The position numbers and the translations under genes were made by a program. The notes below the pieces were generated by a model. It did not search any database. It was not told the DNA's origin and worked only from the letters and a program-made list of their open reading frames with translations. Of a stretch of 64,000 nt of DNA, positions 12,446 through 25,264 are shown piece by piece. Source of the DNA: Terfezia claveryi (Eukaryota > Ascomycota > Pezizomycetes > Pezizales > Pezizaceae); assembly GCA_015179025.1 (NCBI GenBank), contig WHUX01000015.1, forward strand, positions 310,001 to 374,000. The letters run 5' to 3'. Each line of letters starts with the position of its first letter. Position 1 is the stretch's first letter.

Positions 12446-14153
12446 ACCCACTAGGTAAGAACCGATCCATGGTTTCAACTACCTAGATCACTCCAGAAAT
12501 TCGCCTCCGTTAGGCTATTAGCCCTTTTTGGTTTCGCCTAGTTTGATATATCGAAAAACAAGGTTTTGGGAAAGCCGTGGCGAGTTGGAGACTAGGTATT
12601 GCGGGAGAATAGAGTACGCGTAGGTCGTGGAGCTTGGCTTTGGTTCAGGGTCCACTATTTTCCACGAGGGTTACGGGAAGGCACAAAACGAAGCAAGCGA
12701 AAGTTTTCATCATGTAATGAATATGCGATGTACTCGAGGAGGGATTTTTGGGAGCGTACAGGTATTTCGTCGTCGTGACCAATGCTCGTCGCCATAATCC
12801 ATCAATATCAATCCAAACGGTGGATCAAAGATCTAGTGATGTTTATCGATTCACCAATCGATGTCTCTCGAGGAAAGCTTGTAACATGTCCACCATTGGG
12901 TAATAAAAAGTGCCGATCCCAAGAAGATTAGGAAGTGTAAGTTGTAATTCCCAATCTAGTAATTCTCAACCCCACTCACGTGACCGCTCACTAGTCATCA
13001 AAAATCCTCATTTCCGGCGTTGATCCTACGGTAGATCGGATCCCAGCCCCTTATCATTGAAAATCGCATCTTATCAGCTGCCTTTTCGCCATTTTACTAC
13101 TACACTGGTTCGCCACCACAAGGCAGTGCACATTAGGAAAAGAAAATTTGGAAAAGGGGGGGGGGGGAAGCGCGAAGCTTTTCTAATCTCCAGAGATACG
13201 AACAATTCTAGACTACGATAACATGTGCAAAAAGGTAAGCTTCAATTTCAACTTCGCTGGTTTTGTCGACGAACCGCTGTGTTATATTTGAGTTTTTGAA
13301 AATTGGGTGGCACGGCATGAAAGATAGGCGACGGGATACCGGCGTGGGGGGGAGATGATGTGTGCGGGGGGGGTCTTATCTAGAAAAACAGCCGCCGTGA
13401 AACAAATACAAACGGATTCTCGGAGTTCGGAGTTCGGATTGTCACAGGGATAAATATTTCGTGTGCAACTAACACATTCGGGAAAGTTTATTTTTATACA
13501 ACTGTTATAGCTAGGTAAGACTGGACATCTTGTGGCGGATGAGGTTACAAAAATGGTATACGGAAGCAGTACAAATGCGGTGAGAAAAAAAATTTGGATT
13601 TGATTGATAACTGAAAGGAAATCGCAGTGGCGCAAGATGTAGATTGACGTAAGGCCATCTAACCTTTTTTGCTACGCATGCCTTATTGCTTTTGATTATT
13701 TGAGAAAAGTTAGTGGTGATGATGATGATAACGAGGATGCGGGCCTTTTCTGAATATCAAAGCTATCTTGCAGGTGTCTGCTGGACGTTTGCCATGCAGT
13801 AGATCATGCAAATTGCAACTCGGGTCCACCGCTCCCATCGCTGCTGGTGCCTCTAGTAAGAAATAAGAGCCGAGGAGGTGAGACTGCGGGACCAGTTTCG
13901 ATGCCTTCGAAAGTGTGCGTGTGAAAAATAAGTGTTCTAGAAAACCCAATGAAGTTTATAATCCATCCGTTGTAATCCACCCGAGTAACCCCCCGCCTGC
14001 AGGCTTGCCCAATACCAGACGCCCGCGTAATCAAACTATCTGTAGTTATTGTAGCGTTAAAAATTGAACAAATCAGTAACATATCTTAAAAAGTAATAAC
14101 TTAGGTATGATCAGTAAGAAAAAAAATACACTGCTACCACAGTATCTGAGAAT

Positions 14154-14303
14154 GAAGACTCCCCTGCCTATCATACAAAATACGTAGCCTCGTAGCAACC
14201 AGTCTGTTGTATATGGGGGGAGTTACGAGGTCACGAACCACAAAAATATTAACCTGGGTACGAGGCTACCAAATACGTTGCTTTTGATAGGCAGGGGGTC
14301 TTC
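14154..14303. repeat. Foldback (inverted-repeat) element, about 150 bp
   Basis: The left arm begins GAAGACTCCCCTGCCTATCA. The right arm, reverse-complemented, begins GAAGACCCCCTGCCTATCA, and the arms continue with similar TACGTAGCCTCGTA / TTTGGTAGCCTCGTAC text. The centre is an imperfect spacer of about 50-60 nt. The arms carry small indels, so the element is aged. It is MITE-like in size and shape, with no clear flanking duplication. Confidence 0.6.
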
Positions 14304-17300
14304 CTTCGCGGTACACTCTGCATCACGCTCACTGCCACCAAAAGTGGCCATCGTGTGAAGAATTTTAAAAACAAAGTAAAGCATACTTAACCAAATTTTT
14401 TGAGAATTAAGAGAGAAGTATACAAGTCCCCCCTCTAATACGTGCGATGCTGTAGTACAAAACGTTAAGTTTCAGCGAACTTCAAAAAAACACCAATGCA
14501 GCTGTCACAGGTCGATTAACTTACTCCATATCAAGTTCAAACTCATACAAAAAATCACTCTCAAAATTCGCAACATAAATGTAATTACAGGTGTCCATGG
14601 GAGGGCACTTTTGGTGTGATTCCGGTGGATTGTGGAGACTTCTAGAACGAGAGATTCAAAAATGGGCCGTAAGAAACTTTTTTCTAAGAAAAAAGAGAAA
14701 AAGAAATGCAAAAGGGTGAAAAGACAAATATTAGTATTGTTCGTATTAAAGTTAACTGCATTTGCATAGTGCTGGCCAAAATGATTTCAATCCAGCCTTT
14801 CGAGGTATGTACTGCTGCACGGACCCGATCGGCCAGATACGGGTTGAATCTTGTTTACCACGTTTTTGCGGCGTTGTGTTATGTTCCTATTGATCCTCGA
14901 TGCTGGCGGGGTAGCCTCAACGTGCCTTGGTTTGCTGGTACGCTGCGCAATTGCGCAAGCGGGGTAGAAAAAGTGTGTGAATAATTGTCTTCACCGGAAG
15001 ATGTACCCACAGTAGGCCGATATGAGGAACCTGGTATGACGAGGTACCGCGTTGCTCGTTACTGGTGGCTCGCATGGAGTAGGTACGTTGCGGTTGTACA
15101 TTTTACCACCGTCTTGGAAACGGGAGATCCTCCAGATGAAGTAGAAACGATCGTGATTTGTCCAATCCATCAATATCGGAGAGCGTCAATCCCGTTGGAT
15201 CCTGCAGGTGGCGCAGTCTTCCTATCTTGATCTGTTAAGGTTTCGTTTTTTGATCAGATGAAAGACATAACGACAGAGAGCCGGATGTCGGGGGGTGAGT
15301 TATTTCTCCGGGAGCCCTATTTTCTGACGATTTTCAACATGGATCCTTTTTGCTTTTCAAGTAAATCCTACACTTGGAGCAGCACTATTTCTGTCTGTCA
15401 GCAAATAGTACCATCCACTGCAATCCTGCACCAGACTCCAAATAGCAAAATTCCCTCTGCACCTCAATGCATCATCCTCGTGTTATATAACGCCCTTTTG
15501 ACGCATTTTATTGAATTTTTTTCTTTAGGGGCTATTTTGGTTAATAACATTGCGTTGCTTCAAGTTGCCGCTTTTAATCATTAAGAATCTGTGAGGGGCC
15601 ATCTTCCTGATATGCCAGTGAGGGCAACCACTAATGTCGTGAGACTGTGCTGGAGCCCCATTGGTAATGACGTTAATGATTCTCCACAATGGCTTGCGAA
15701 GGGTGGTAAGACAAGGGAAAAGCTCACGAGGAGGACCTCAGGAGGGGTCCATCAGAGGCTTAATTCTTTAGCCCCATATACGTGGCTAGCCTCAACTTCA
15801 ACACAACGACATCTGCAGTAGGACAAATCAAGATGTCATGATCATTGCTGCCGGGTATCGCCATCGCACGGACCAAGCTGGGTAGACAAATAAAAATGCA
15901 GGAATACGTCGACGTGGCTCGAGTTAATATATTTGGGAGTTTTGTATTGGTATATGTATGCTGGACATGCCTGCAATTGTGTGAGTTGTTACTTGTCAAA
16001 GACATTAGGATACTCCACAGGAACTCCCCTACCTCATGCTTATGTATGTGAGCTTTTTATTCATTGAATATCCCTATAGCTGCTGACTGGACAACTCACT
16101 GTAATCGTAGCGGTTTAAGTGCACGCCCTGGTCACAGCATCCAAAGCATCACGGGGGAAGCTTTTTTAGGCGAAGTTCCAAGTTGTCAACTGTTACTTCT
16201 TCCTATCTAAAAAAAATAGAGCAATTAAAAGTATATTGCTAAATCGTGGAGCTACGGCTCCATGTCCGCCTGGTACAGTACATGCTGAGGTTATAGTACT
16301 AGTGTTAAAGGACATAAACTATGTGCCCATGGGCGGCCGGTCGCCAGAGTTAGAGTACCGCGGAGCTTGAAAACGACATTTGCGATCGTTATATTCACTA
16401 ATTGCAAACAACCCATGACAAGAAGGGCGCCTATTATGGGAAGCGGATGTCCCATTCAGATGGCGCCTCAGTCCTGGAGCTTGCTTGCTTTTGCCGCCCA
16501 GAGTTGATGTAAACGAACCGTGGACCACTGCGCTAATGAGAAGGAAAACACTCCTCAAGATGTACAGTTGGCTGCACATCGCTAAGTTTCATCAGCCAAT
16601 TCGGTAGCAGGAGATTTGTTTCGGTGAGTTAGATGGCCAATCATATGTCTCCGTTCTATTATAACGACAGAGTCCATTGTATCTTCTGCATTACCTAGAT
16701 CGCATTGCGGCCGCATCTCTAAAGCATTGATGCCCAATTATAGTGGGGGAGCATCTGATTTGGTATGTGATCTGGGACAAAATCACTGAGCACAATATCC
16801 TCTGCGCTTCAATTTGTAATTCAACTTTTAGCAGTCTTGTGTGTGCCCAGACGGAAATACAATATATTCAAACTTGACAAGATATATTTTCGGTTGATAG
16901 CCTCGATCTTCTCCGTTTCCCACGATCTTCCAGGACAAGTGCATGAGCGCCTCCTCCTTTTTACAGGGCATGCTCTCCTCACCACAGGTGCATTAGGCGC
17001 TATTACCCAATAGTCACTACCTGCTTTAACCCTAACCAACAAAAGGCGTAGCTTGCCATCGTTACTGAGTTACTGACGTGTTATGAGAACTTTGTGCAGG
17101 CAATATAGGAGTCTCAGGTATAGATGAATACGTTAATATGAACCAGAGTCCCGTAAAACAACATATCAGTTCAACGGGGGAACTCACAAAACACCGGTTA
17201 TCCAGGCAGGATCTATAGTCTATACAACAGTGCGCATCTTAGGTACCCGCAAAAGCAGCAGGAATAATTAGCAACTGTGATGATTACCGGGAGTATGCAC

Positions 17301-20300
17301 CATACGTTGGACACATCACTGCCACGGACAGTAACGTGGGGCCATGGTCTGCTCGGTCGTGGTAGGTGTACTTCTGAAGATCTCGGTGCTCGTAAAGTGA
17401 TCTTCTGGTGTGTGTGTGCTTGTTTGGGGAGGCAAGTTCCAAGTCAGCAATGATATTCCTGACATATGCCCTAGAAATCATCTAGAATATTCATTGAGCT
17501 GCCAATGCTCAAGTTAGAACTCCAATCAGGCAGAATAATGCGTAGCTATACCAAACTACAAACAATTGTGGTAGGTTACTACCCCAACGGTATACAGCTC
17601 ATCATCTCATCACCATTGTACTGTCAGACGCCATTCCCGAACAGCAGTCCTGATTGCCATTGAACGAATTCTCCTCATCGGTAGTAGACGTTCACAATCG
17701 AGGACCTGTCATGCATTTCGTCATGGCATCGAAAGAAATATTAGAGTGCGCGTCTGCATGGGTGACAGGCTATATTTGTACTCTTGCTGTTGAGCCAATT
17801 GCGGTAGATCGGTGAAGTGTCGAAATTCGGACCGTGGAACGTTAGACGTGAAGCTTCAACAGCTTTTTGACTCTGAGTTGAGGGAAGATTGGTACATGGA
17901 TCTGATCATATTGTCTTAACCTCCACACCACGACGGAACAAATTATCTTAAAATATGTTGAACCCATAAACACTGAGGCTTGTCCCCTCACCCTGTCACA
18001 CTATATTATAGGGAAGATCAAACTACAGCGGAAGATAGTGAGCAAGGTGACAGAAACTGGTTCAGATTGAAATTTAAGACAATTTTTGCATTTTGCGGGG
18101 TACATAACTGGCGATTGTGCATAAACGGACAAGCAGGATTCCAACCGTCGACAACCCTCCACGTTGGTTAAGTTGTTGGAAACAAAAACAAAAAAAAAAA
18201 CTTGTTCATAGATTCTTGTGACGTTTGGATTTGCCTATGATATTTACCATAGTTTGATGTCAGGATGCTCCGGTTGTGACTCAAGAACGACCATATTGCC
18301 ATCTGGACTGGATGATCCTGTGGCCGTGCCTGATTCATTGGCTAAGAAGGTGAAGCTTATTGGCTATAGGGTGAGGCCTAGCTGGCTTGGTAATGTCAGG
18401 AGCTTATCTTCAGTCGCATAGATAATTCGTGCTTATCAGGTCTGCGTATGCCAACAATTAAGCATAGCATCCGCCGCTTTTTCTTTCACGTAATTTCAGT
18501 CCCGGATGCACTACGTGGAAGCGATGTGCCTTTTGGCGATGAACACTCTGAATTTTAAGGAGATGTTATAAAGCGCTCTTCCTGGTTATAAAAATCCCCA
18601 ACTGGGCTAGCCCCTGATAAAATAAACATCAAGAAGGTGCATCTCTGAAGGAGATACAAAAATAGCATGTTCGTTCAACGGCTTTGTGTGATAAGCAGAC
18701 GAGTTCACCCTATTGCGCGATCCAGGTTTAGGGGTCTTGAGAATGCGGTATGCTAAGCTGGCTTCCGACAATACCCTTGTCACCTGAAAACTTGGCCCGT
18801 GGTAGCCCCCACTAGCATTCATTAATTCGTTGCCTCTCTTGCTGTCGTTGACTTGCTGTTCACGGTTCGGTGTTTTCTCCTTGTCGATCGTACGAGTGGC
18901 GCCAACTTATTTTTCATCTCCCTTCTCCACATGAAACAGAAACGTACCACTCTCGAGAAGTTGACCCACTTACGTAAATCTATGAGAGAGGTCTGCAACC
19001 AATTAGGAAATCGCTCAATATCCAGCGCCACCAGGTGTGAGCTTCAGGTGGCCGTACATGTAATTTCGAAGAAATCGTGATCAGCGTATATCATCACGAG
19101 TATTGAGTCTTTAAACGAAAAAGAGGGAAGAAAGTTACCAGCTGAAGAAAGCGAGCGATTGTTTGCATATGGAGTGACTGAATGGAGCCTACGAGAGTAG
19201 CATGCCAAGGCCCCGCTGCCAACTCCTGAGATAGTGGAACCTTTAAATAATGCTAGGATCTGCCCCTGGTGGGGTTCGTGGCTGAATGATAAACTCGTCT
19301 ATTTTAGGCTTATTGAGGGCTGGATATGCAAGCTCAATGTATGTAAATATACTATTCATATATATGAGAGCATGTGGCCCGCGCTGCACTCATGTTAAGA
19401 TGCGTTCGTTCATTCACTCTGTCTGAAGCGGATTTATTGGAGCTGATAAACAAATTTGCTGGCGTATAGACAATATGGGGATGCAGAAGAATATTGAGTC
19501 GATGCGCAAACTAGCTCTTTCATTGAGGCATTGTCATCCCCTTTGGGATCGCATTCTCTAAAAGAAATATACCATGGGGGTATATACAGTACTGTACATA
19601 CAAACCGTACGAAATAAAAGCTCGTGGGGGGTTCACTACCGAATCCCCGAAAAGAAGCGAAAGAGAGGTAGGATTAGATAAACAAGTACAAAAAAGGAAT
19701 TGGGGGGGGGGGGGATCACATGGAGGTATACTACAAGGCGAAGACATACCCCGTGGATCATGGAGGTAATATTCTGTATATTAGCAAGTTTGGTGTGCGA
19801 GAGATATGGATAAATGTCTCATCAATGAGGAGCACTGTCGTCGTCGGTATGAGAAACATATAGCCTACTTGTCGATCAACGTGACTAGGATTTCCCCTCC
19901 ACTTGAACCGAGTGGGTACTTGGTACATTGAGCCTACGATCCTATATTGCGGTGTTATTTTAAGCGTGAATACTCCGCAGGATCTGCCTGCCTTATGTAA
20001 CGAATACATGTGACAATCTCGAGATCTCAAAGGCTCGTGATATATCCCAAAGGCATATGTGATGAGGAAGATCGAAGTATCTGCGATGTCTGTCTGGATA
20101 AGAAACCAAAGATGCTGCACACCTTATGAGTTGTAAAGGTAATAGCTATCAGGAACGACAGCTGGGAAAGCCGCCCCCGTCTTGAGAATTCCAATAACCT
20201 TATTTTTTCTAAACCGATGTACTAGTACACTTCCGCCCATCTCGGTTTGTGATCGGCTCTCGGTGCGCAGGGAGAGGATGATTAACTGTTACTGTACCGA

Positions 20301-20636
20301 ACGGACCGGGGCCTGATCAATTTCAAGAGCCTAGTCAAGTTTTGCAATTTCCTGCTAATCGAAGTGTGGGGAGCTAGTTAACAGGCCCTATATACAGTAG
20401 AACCATTATACAGGAAGAAAATCCGGAGGCGACGGATAACGCGGTTCACTCTCGCTCCCAGAATAATTAGGCATTCACTCCGTGTGCAACCAGACTATCA
20501 TTCTGCTGAGAGGTATTAACACACCATCTTTGATTGGTGTATCCTAATTGAAACACCTGGCTGGAGAAAGTACTTCCTTATCTGAGAAGCCTGACTCCTG
20601 AGAAATTTATCAGTTACTACCGTACGGTCCCATGGA

Positions 20637-20652
20637 TAGACTGGTTGGCACG
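20637..20652 (+). repeat. Copy of the TAGTCTGGTTGGCAC motif
   Basis: TAGACTGGTTGGCACG has one mismatch to the 15-nt end. No flanking duplication could be recognised. A shorter inverse copy (GTGTGCAACCAGACTA) lies about 150 bp upstream. Confidence 0.45.
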
Positions 20653-21232
20653 GCCAGGTTTGGAAACCTTAGATGCACACAAAGGGATAGTCCTTCTACG
20701 AGAGATAGCGATTGTGGCTCCGGGAAATAATAGTTCAATTCTCGTGTGGCGCAAGGCCTTCCTTTGTAGATAAACATTTTTTTCACTCCTGCCCGACCCG
20801 CTTGGGATCCATCGATTGGTTTCAATCTGCTTACGAGTCTGCAGTTTTAAAGAATTCCAGGTCATCAGTATGTCCCGTATCACCTGTGCTGTGCATAATT
20901 ACTGCCCGAGCAAGACTCAAATGTGCCCGCCGTTGATTTTGAGTTGCTGGTAGTAGCGAATATAAACCTCTAATTAGTATGATATATTTTAATTAGCATC
21001 TCTCCTCCATGTGGTAAGAAAACAATGTGGATAAGGTACCTGGGACTAGTTTAGTAGGATATAGGTGTGTGTGTATTCCACATCATCTGGTAATAGGCAA
21101 CAGCCTATGATTGTTTAGAGCTGTCCATAAGGTTACGTATGTACAGTTGATTACAATTAAGTGTTTCCAGGCCTGAATTGTTCTTCTGGTTGCAACAAAT
21201 GATGATCACAGAATAGGAGACAAGATAGGGAC

Positions 21233-21268
21233 CTTCTGCGGTAGCTGGTTGGCACAACACTGTTGCGG
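21233..21268 (+). repeat. Mini-insertion with imperfect 9-bp flanking duplication
   Basis: CTTCTGCGG (21233-21241) and CTGTTGCGG (21260-21268), 7 of 9 identical, flank the 18-nt insert TAGCTGGTTGGCACAACA, which lacks one T of the consensus. Confidence 0.5.
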
Positions 21269-21699
21269 CGGGCAGACCGGCGCATCGACTGCCTGCATGA
21301 AGAAAGGCATGCAAGTGAGCCACATTCCCATGCGTTCTAACCCTAAAAAACGCTAAGCTGTCCTTGGGCATACCAGCACGCAATGATGATCTGAGCCAAG
21401 CTCATTTTTTTTGTGTACTTTACCACAATGTAGCCTCATCATATCAACTACCCTGTTGGAATGTTTTTGACTATGAAGATGGGAATAGATGGTATGACAC
21501 TAGAATAAGGCAAAGCCAAACAACAAACTGGGTATTTCTTATCTTCAGCTTAGACCAGAGAGGACAGATAGGTTGAAAGAGGACTAATGTCAATCCTAAT
21601 GGCTAGCATGCTCTTCAGTGGGGTCGCCTAGAGGTACCGTCGTTCATTCCTTCGCTAATTTCGTTATACATTTTTTTTTCGTCTAATTTTTTTTCGTCC

Positions 21700-23064
21700 A
21701 CCCAGCTTGGAACCGCTTCTCACTGACGCTGTGGCAGTGACTTACCTAGTTCTGCAGCCAGACCTGCTAAAAACACAAAAGCATTCTTTCGCGTTCAGGG
21801 CCGCTCTCCCGTTCTTCGTAACTTGGTGTGGAAGAGTAATGCTATTTTTCGGCATCGTGGTGTGCACTGGTGGTGTGGCTGCCTGTCGTTGGATAGGTGG
21901 TTGGTTGGGGGGTGGTCGTGGTCGTGGTGTGGGTGTGCTCCCCGGAGGTGCAAAATAACCTGGTTGTTGCGCTGCTTTAGAGATAGAGCGGCGGTGTGCC
22001 AGATACCCTTGCAATGGGTGCGTCAGGCTTGTGCTGATCGCCCTCTGCTCTCTCTCTGCCCCCTTCACTCTGGTGGGGAGGTGCTGGTGGTGGGCGGGTA
22101 GTGTTCTTGACGGGGCGGTGGTAGGCCAGGCTGCTTACGCCTGTCTGTCCATGCCTCCTGGCACCGGGGTTGAGAGATATTCCTTGCTGGGGGACGGATT
22201 GCATTTTGTTCTTTGCTTCCTTTGGGCATAGATCCCTGCCCTCGCCTCTTCGTTGGGGCATTTTTCTTGCAATTCCCACCCCCATCCCAGAATTTCACGC
22301 TGCTGTGCTGGGTGGAGACCGCTACTTACATACTTACTCTCCCGCCCCCCGCCGCCCATTACTCCCCTTCAACAGAACTTGACCAACCCACGTCTTCCTC
22401 ATCGAAACCAACCACTCACCTCTCGCCGCCCGCGAACGAGAAGAGGCTTTCCGCCTGCCTATCTTCCCCCCCCTCCCCCCTCTCATATATCCTCCAGGGT
22501 CTACTGCTGCTGTGTCCTTCCTGACTGCAGTAGCCCGCGAGTGATTTCTTCCTCACTCATTCATCAACGATACGACCCCCCCTTCCCTCGCAGCTCAAAA
22601 CCCTCTCGCTCCTGCAACAAGAACAGTCCGCTCAAGAGCTGTGATCGTTGTTCAGTTGAGTTGAGTGCATTGAGAAAGACAGTGACGCCTGTGCTGTAGT
22701 AGGCTGGGCTACCTGTTTCCCTCATACCCCCTCAAGTCTATAAAGTGTTCGACCACTTGTCTAGGGTCAAAGGTCGACACTTGCTCACTTCCATTGGTAA
22801 GCTGTTCACTGTGAGGCTACCTCATAGCTACTCACTCAGCATCATTGGGATGAAATTTTACTAATTGGGTGAGGTTCGTTGCAGTGGTCTTAATATCTGT
22901 TAATATTTTCTGGGTTTTACGGCTTGTTTATTCGGTTTCTTATTTCCCTTTTCTTTTATGACCCATTGAAGCCTCGACGACATCTCGACGATTCTCTGGC
23001 TCTCAATAAAAACACCAACCTTCATTACTATAACAACACCATCTCGACATCACAGGATCCAACA
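21700..23064 (+). promoter_or_regulatory. Promoter and long CT-rich 5' leader of the CBM21/PP1 gene
   Basis: From about 22270 the plus strand becomes strongly pyrimidine-rich with many short C and CT tracts, as is common upstream of highly regulated fungal genes. A likely 5'-UTR intron spans 22797-22884: donor GTAAGC, branch-like ACTAATT, acceptor GCAG, 88 nt. The open frames within are low-complexity and not supported as genes. Confidence 0.5.
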
Positions 23065-25264
23065 ATGCCCTACACTCCTCCTTGTCAATCTCCAGCTGCC
23101 TCGCCGGCCCAAAGCCGCTCAGCCTCCATCTCTCAACATGACCGACCTTCCACATTAACTAACAATGCACTACCACGATCGTCCGCATACCCCAGGAACC
23201 ATCACCGACGATCGTCAAATACTTCAACTAGCCGTCCACAGCTCAGTCGTCAGTTGTCACCCAGTAGTAGAAGTGGTAGTCTTCATCAGTCACCAGCTCC
23301 TGTGAACAATAGCTCATTCATTCCAACAGGAGCAATAGTCTCTCCTCCAGACTCAGGGACAGACGATGATGAAGCAGACGAACCTCTGGAAATGCGGAGG
23401 GGACGACAAATCGACTCCAAAAACTTGGATGAATTAAAAGAGGCCATCAAGATCCTTCCACAGATGAGAGTTCCATCACCGGACAATGCGGCGAAGCGAA
23501 ATTCGCCAGCTGACCTTGCCACTTCAAGAAAGTTTGGGCATCATAGGGCCACATCCGATTCATCATTTCTCAAGCACTTCAACAAGCCCAATTCCGATAG
23601 CGATGTGGAGGATGAGGGTTACCCGATAGCACCAACTATGGTTCGCAAGAAGAGTGGAGAGCTCGTTAAGTCCTCCTTGAAAACCCCGAACAGGTCTCGT
23701 CCATCAAGTGTACCGTCAACACCTACTTTCCCGAAAGCAGTCCACTTTGATTCCCACCTCGAACATGTTCGCCATTTCTTGAACACAGAGAAGCCAACAG
23801 CAGTTAGTGCTGGTTCTTCACCAGTGGAGTCATTCGACGGAGATGAATTTCCCTTCGATGGTGAAGAAGAGTATCAGTTGTCTCCCCCGTTTGAGTGGGA
23901 GATTGAGCTTCCAAATTTCCCCAAAGACCCTAATTCACGCAAGCATCTGCCAGTAAGGCTAGAGCGTGCGTACCTATCTGCTGATAAACAGAATCTCCTC
24001 GGAGCGGTCGATGTTCATAATATTTCATTCCAGAAGAGGGTGATTGTTAGGTTTACATTGGATTACTGGCAAACAGTATCAGAAGTTACAGCTGAATACA
24101 ATAGCGACGTACGCAAGAAGGAACGAGAGGAAAATGTCGACAGATTCACCTTCAAGATCAAGCTACATGACCTTGCTAATCTCGAAACAAAAACCCTTTT
24201 TTTCTGTATTCGGTATTGTGTTGGAGGACAGGAGCTCTGGGATAACAACAACGACATGAACTTCCAGGTCGACTTCAAGAAGAACTACTTGCCACAAAAT
24301 GGCAAACCAGGAAGGATGGAATTGCCACGCTTTAGGCCTTCTGTGTCAACGCTTCCCCGGAAAGTGCCGAGCCTGGATAAATTCGATGCCTTCGACGACC
24401 TCGAGAGTCTCACTATCCAAGTGGATAAGCCCGTACCAAGGCAGTCAGTCTTGATCAGTGAGGGTGCTGAGCCAGTGCGTCGAGCAAATCCCTCTGGCAA
24501 TGCATTCTCAAATAGATATGACTTTACTGCGTCTTTGAGTGCAGCTATTGCTGGCAACACCCCGAGCCCCAGGATGGGAGTGTTGGAGAAGAACGAGCCC
24601 GTGGTCAGCAAGCCAGAGGAGAACTCATATTTCAAATTCACCTCTAGTAAGTCTGTACCGAAGAAGTCAGATGAGCTACCTCTTCCTTTACCCGTCTCCT
24701 CTGCGCTCGCAACCCAGACCCCAAAGGTCCCTCCGACAACACCTCTGCAGAGTCCATCCAGGACCGTCGCAGGGCCCCCGGAGGTCATTGTCGCCAGTGA
24801 GAAGCCATCCATCGCTTCTCTCTCTTACCGGGAATTACTAGAAACGTATTGTTTCGTAAGCAGTCTTTCCCCTTGTCACATAAATTGTCTTGAGTATACT
24901 AACCGGTGCTTAGTTCGGGTCTGCAAGAGGATCTCCTCAGCTTAACCAAGTTACTCTTGAAGAGGCACCAGTCAAGGAGATCTATCCCCCCGATCATACT
25001 CTCCTCTCGGCTTACACCCTAGGAAGTACCGTTACGGGTTCTCACTCGCCATCTCCCCCAACCTCAATCAACAATTCTCCGCTCTTGGATGGCCAAAGCC
25101 CAAGATACACGCCCCCAAATGGTTCTCCCCCATCTCTCTCTGGGTCTCAAAGGAGCTCAGTTACTTCTTCGCCTGTTCCTTTTGGTACTTATAAGTACCA
25201 ACCCAGACGCAACCATGGAGGATTTCCTTTTGATACCCCTCAGGCCACTGCCATTCGTGGGTAG
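23065..25264 (+). CDS. Protein phosphatase 1 regulatory (glycogen-targeting) subunit with CBM21 domain
   Basis: Relative of yeast GAC1/PIG1/PIG2, which bring the PP1 catalytic subunit to glycogen. Exons are 23065-24855 and 24914-25264, giving 713 aa. The intron 24856-24913 (58 nt) has GTAAGC, branch ATACTAACC and TTAG. The start MPYTPPCQSPAASPA is characteristic of filamentous-fungal members; an in-frame ATG 47 codons upstream (22924) probably lies in the leader. Seen: Ser/Pro-rich disordered N-terminus; RVxF-like PP1-docking text KAVHF at about residue 225; CBM21 domain at about 273-408 (FEWEIELPNFP, LERAYLSADKQNLLGAVDVHNISFQKRV, VRFTLDYW, ELWDNNNDMNFQV); Ser/Pro-rich tail; C-terminus FPFDTPQATAIRG. 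The role is inferred from the family. The RVxF assignment is less certain because hydrophobic V-x-F is present but the preceding residues are K-A. Confidence 0.88.

Larger units (their letters stand above)
5793..21699. other. About 16 kb gene desert
   Basis: No open frame here has a recognisable domain, a convincing splice pattern or a length above 120 codons. The contents I can see are AT-rich 3' sequence after sconB, a (GAG)n tract near 7000, a low-complexity block at 7600-8450, degenerate copies of the TAGTCTGG motif (near 8813, 10168, 10278, 12350-12445, 20483, 20637, 21242), a tandem TAACGTTATC pair near 9410 and a foldback repeat at 14154-14303. It may hold decayed transposons or non-coding RNA, but nothing supports a specific call. 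Confidence 0.55.

Noticed and set aside
13282..13635. 117-codon frame on the minus strand
   Set aside because: No domain, a Cys-rich random composition, and no supporting splice or promoter pattern.
19758..20120. 120-codon frame on the minus strand in the gene desert
   Set aside because: Isolated, with no recognisable domain; its length is compatible with chance over 16 kb.
22213..22699. Open frames of 103 and 148 codons upstream of the CBM21 gene
   Set aside because: Composition is Pro/Ser/Arg low complexity produced by the CT-rich leader.
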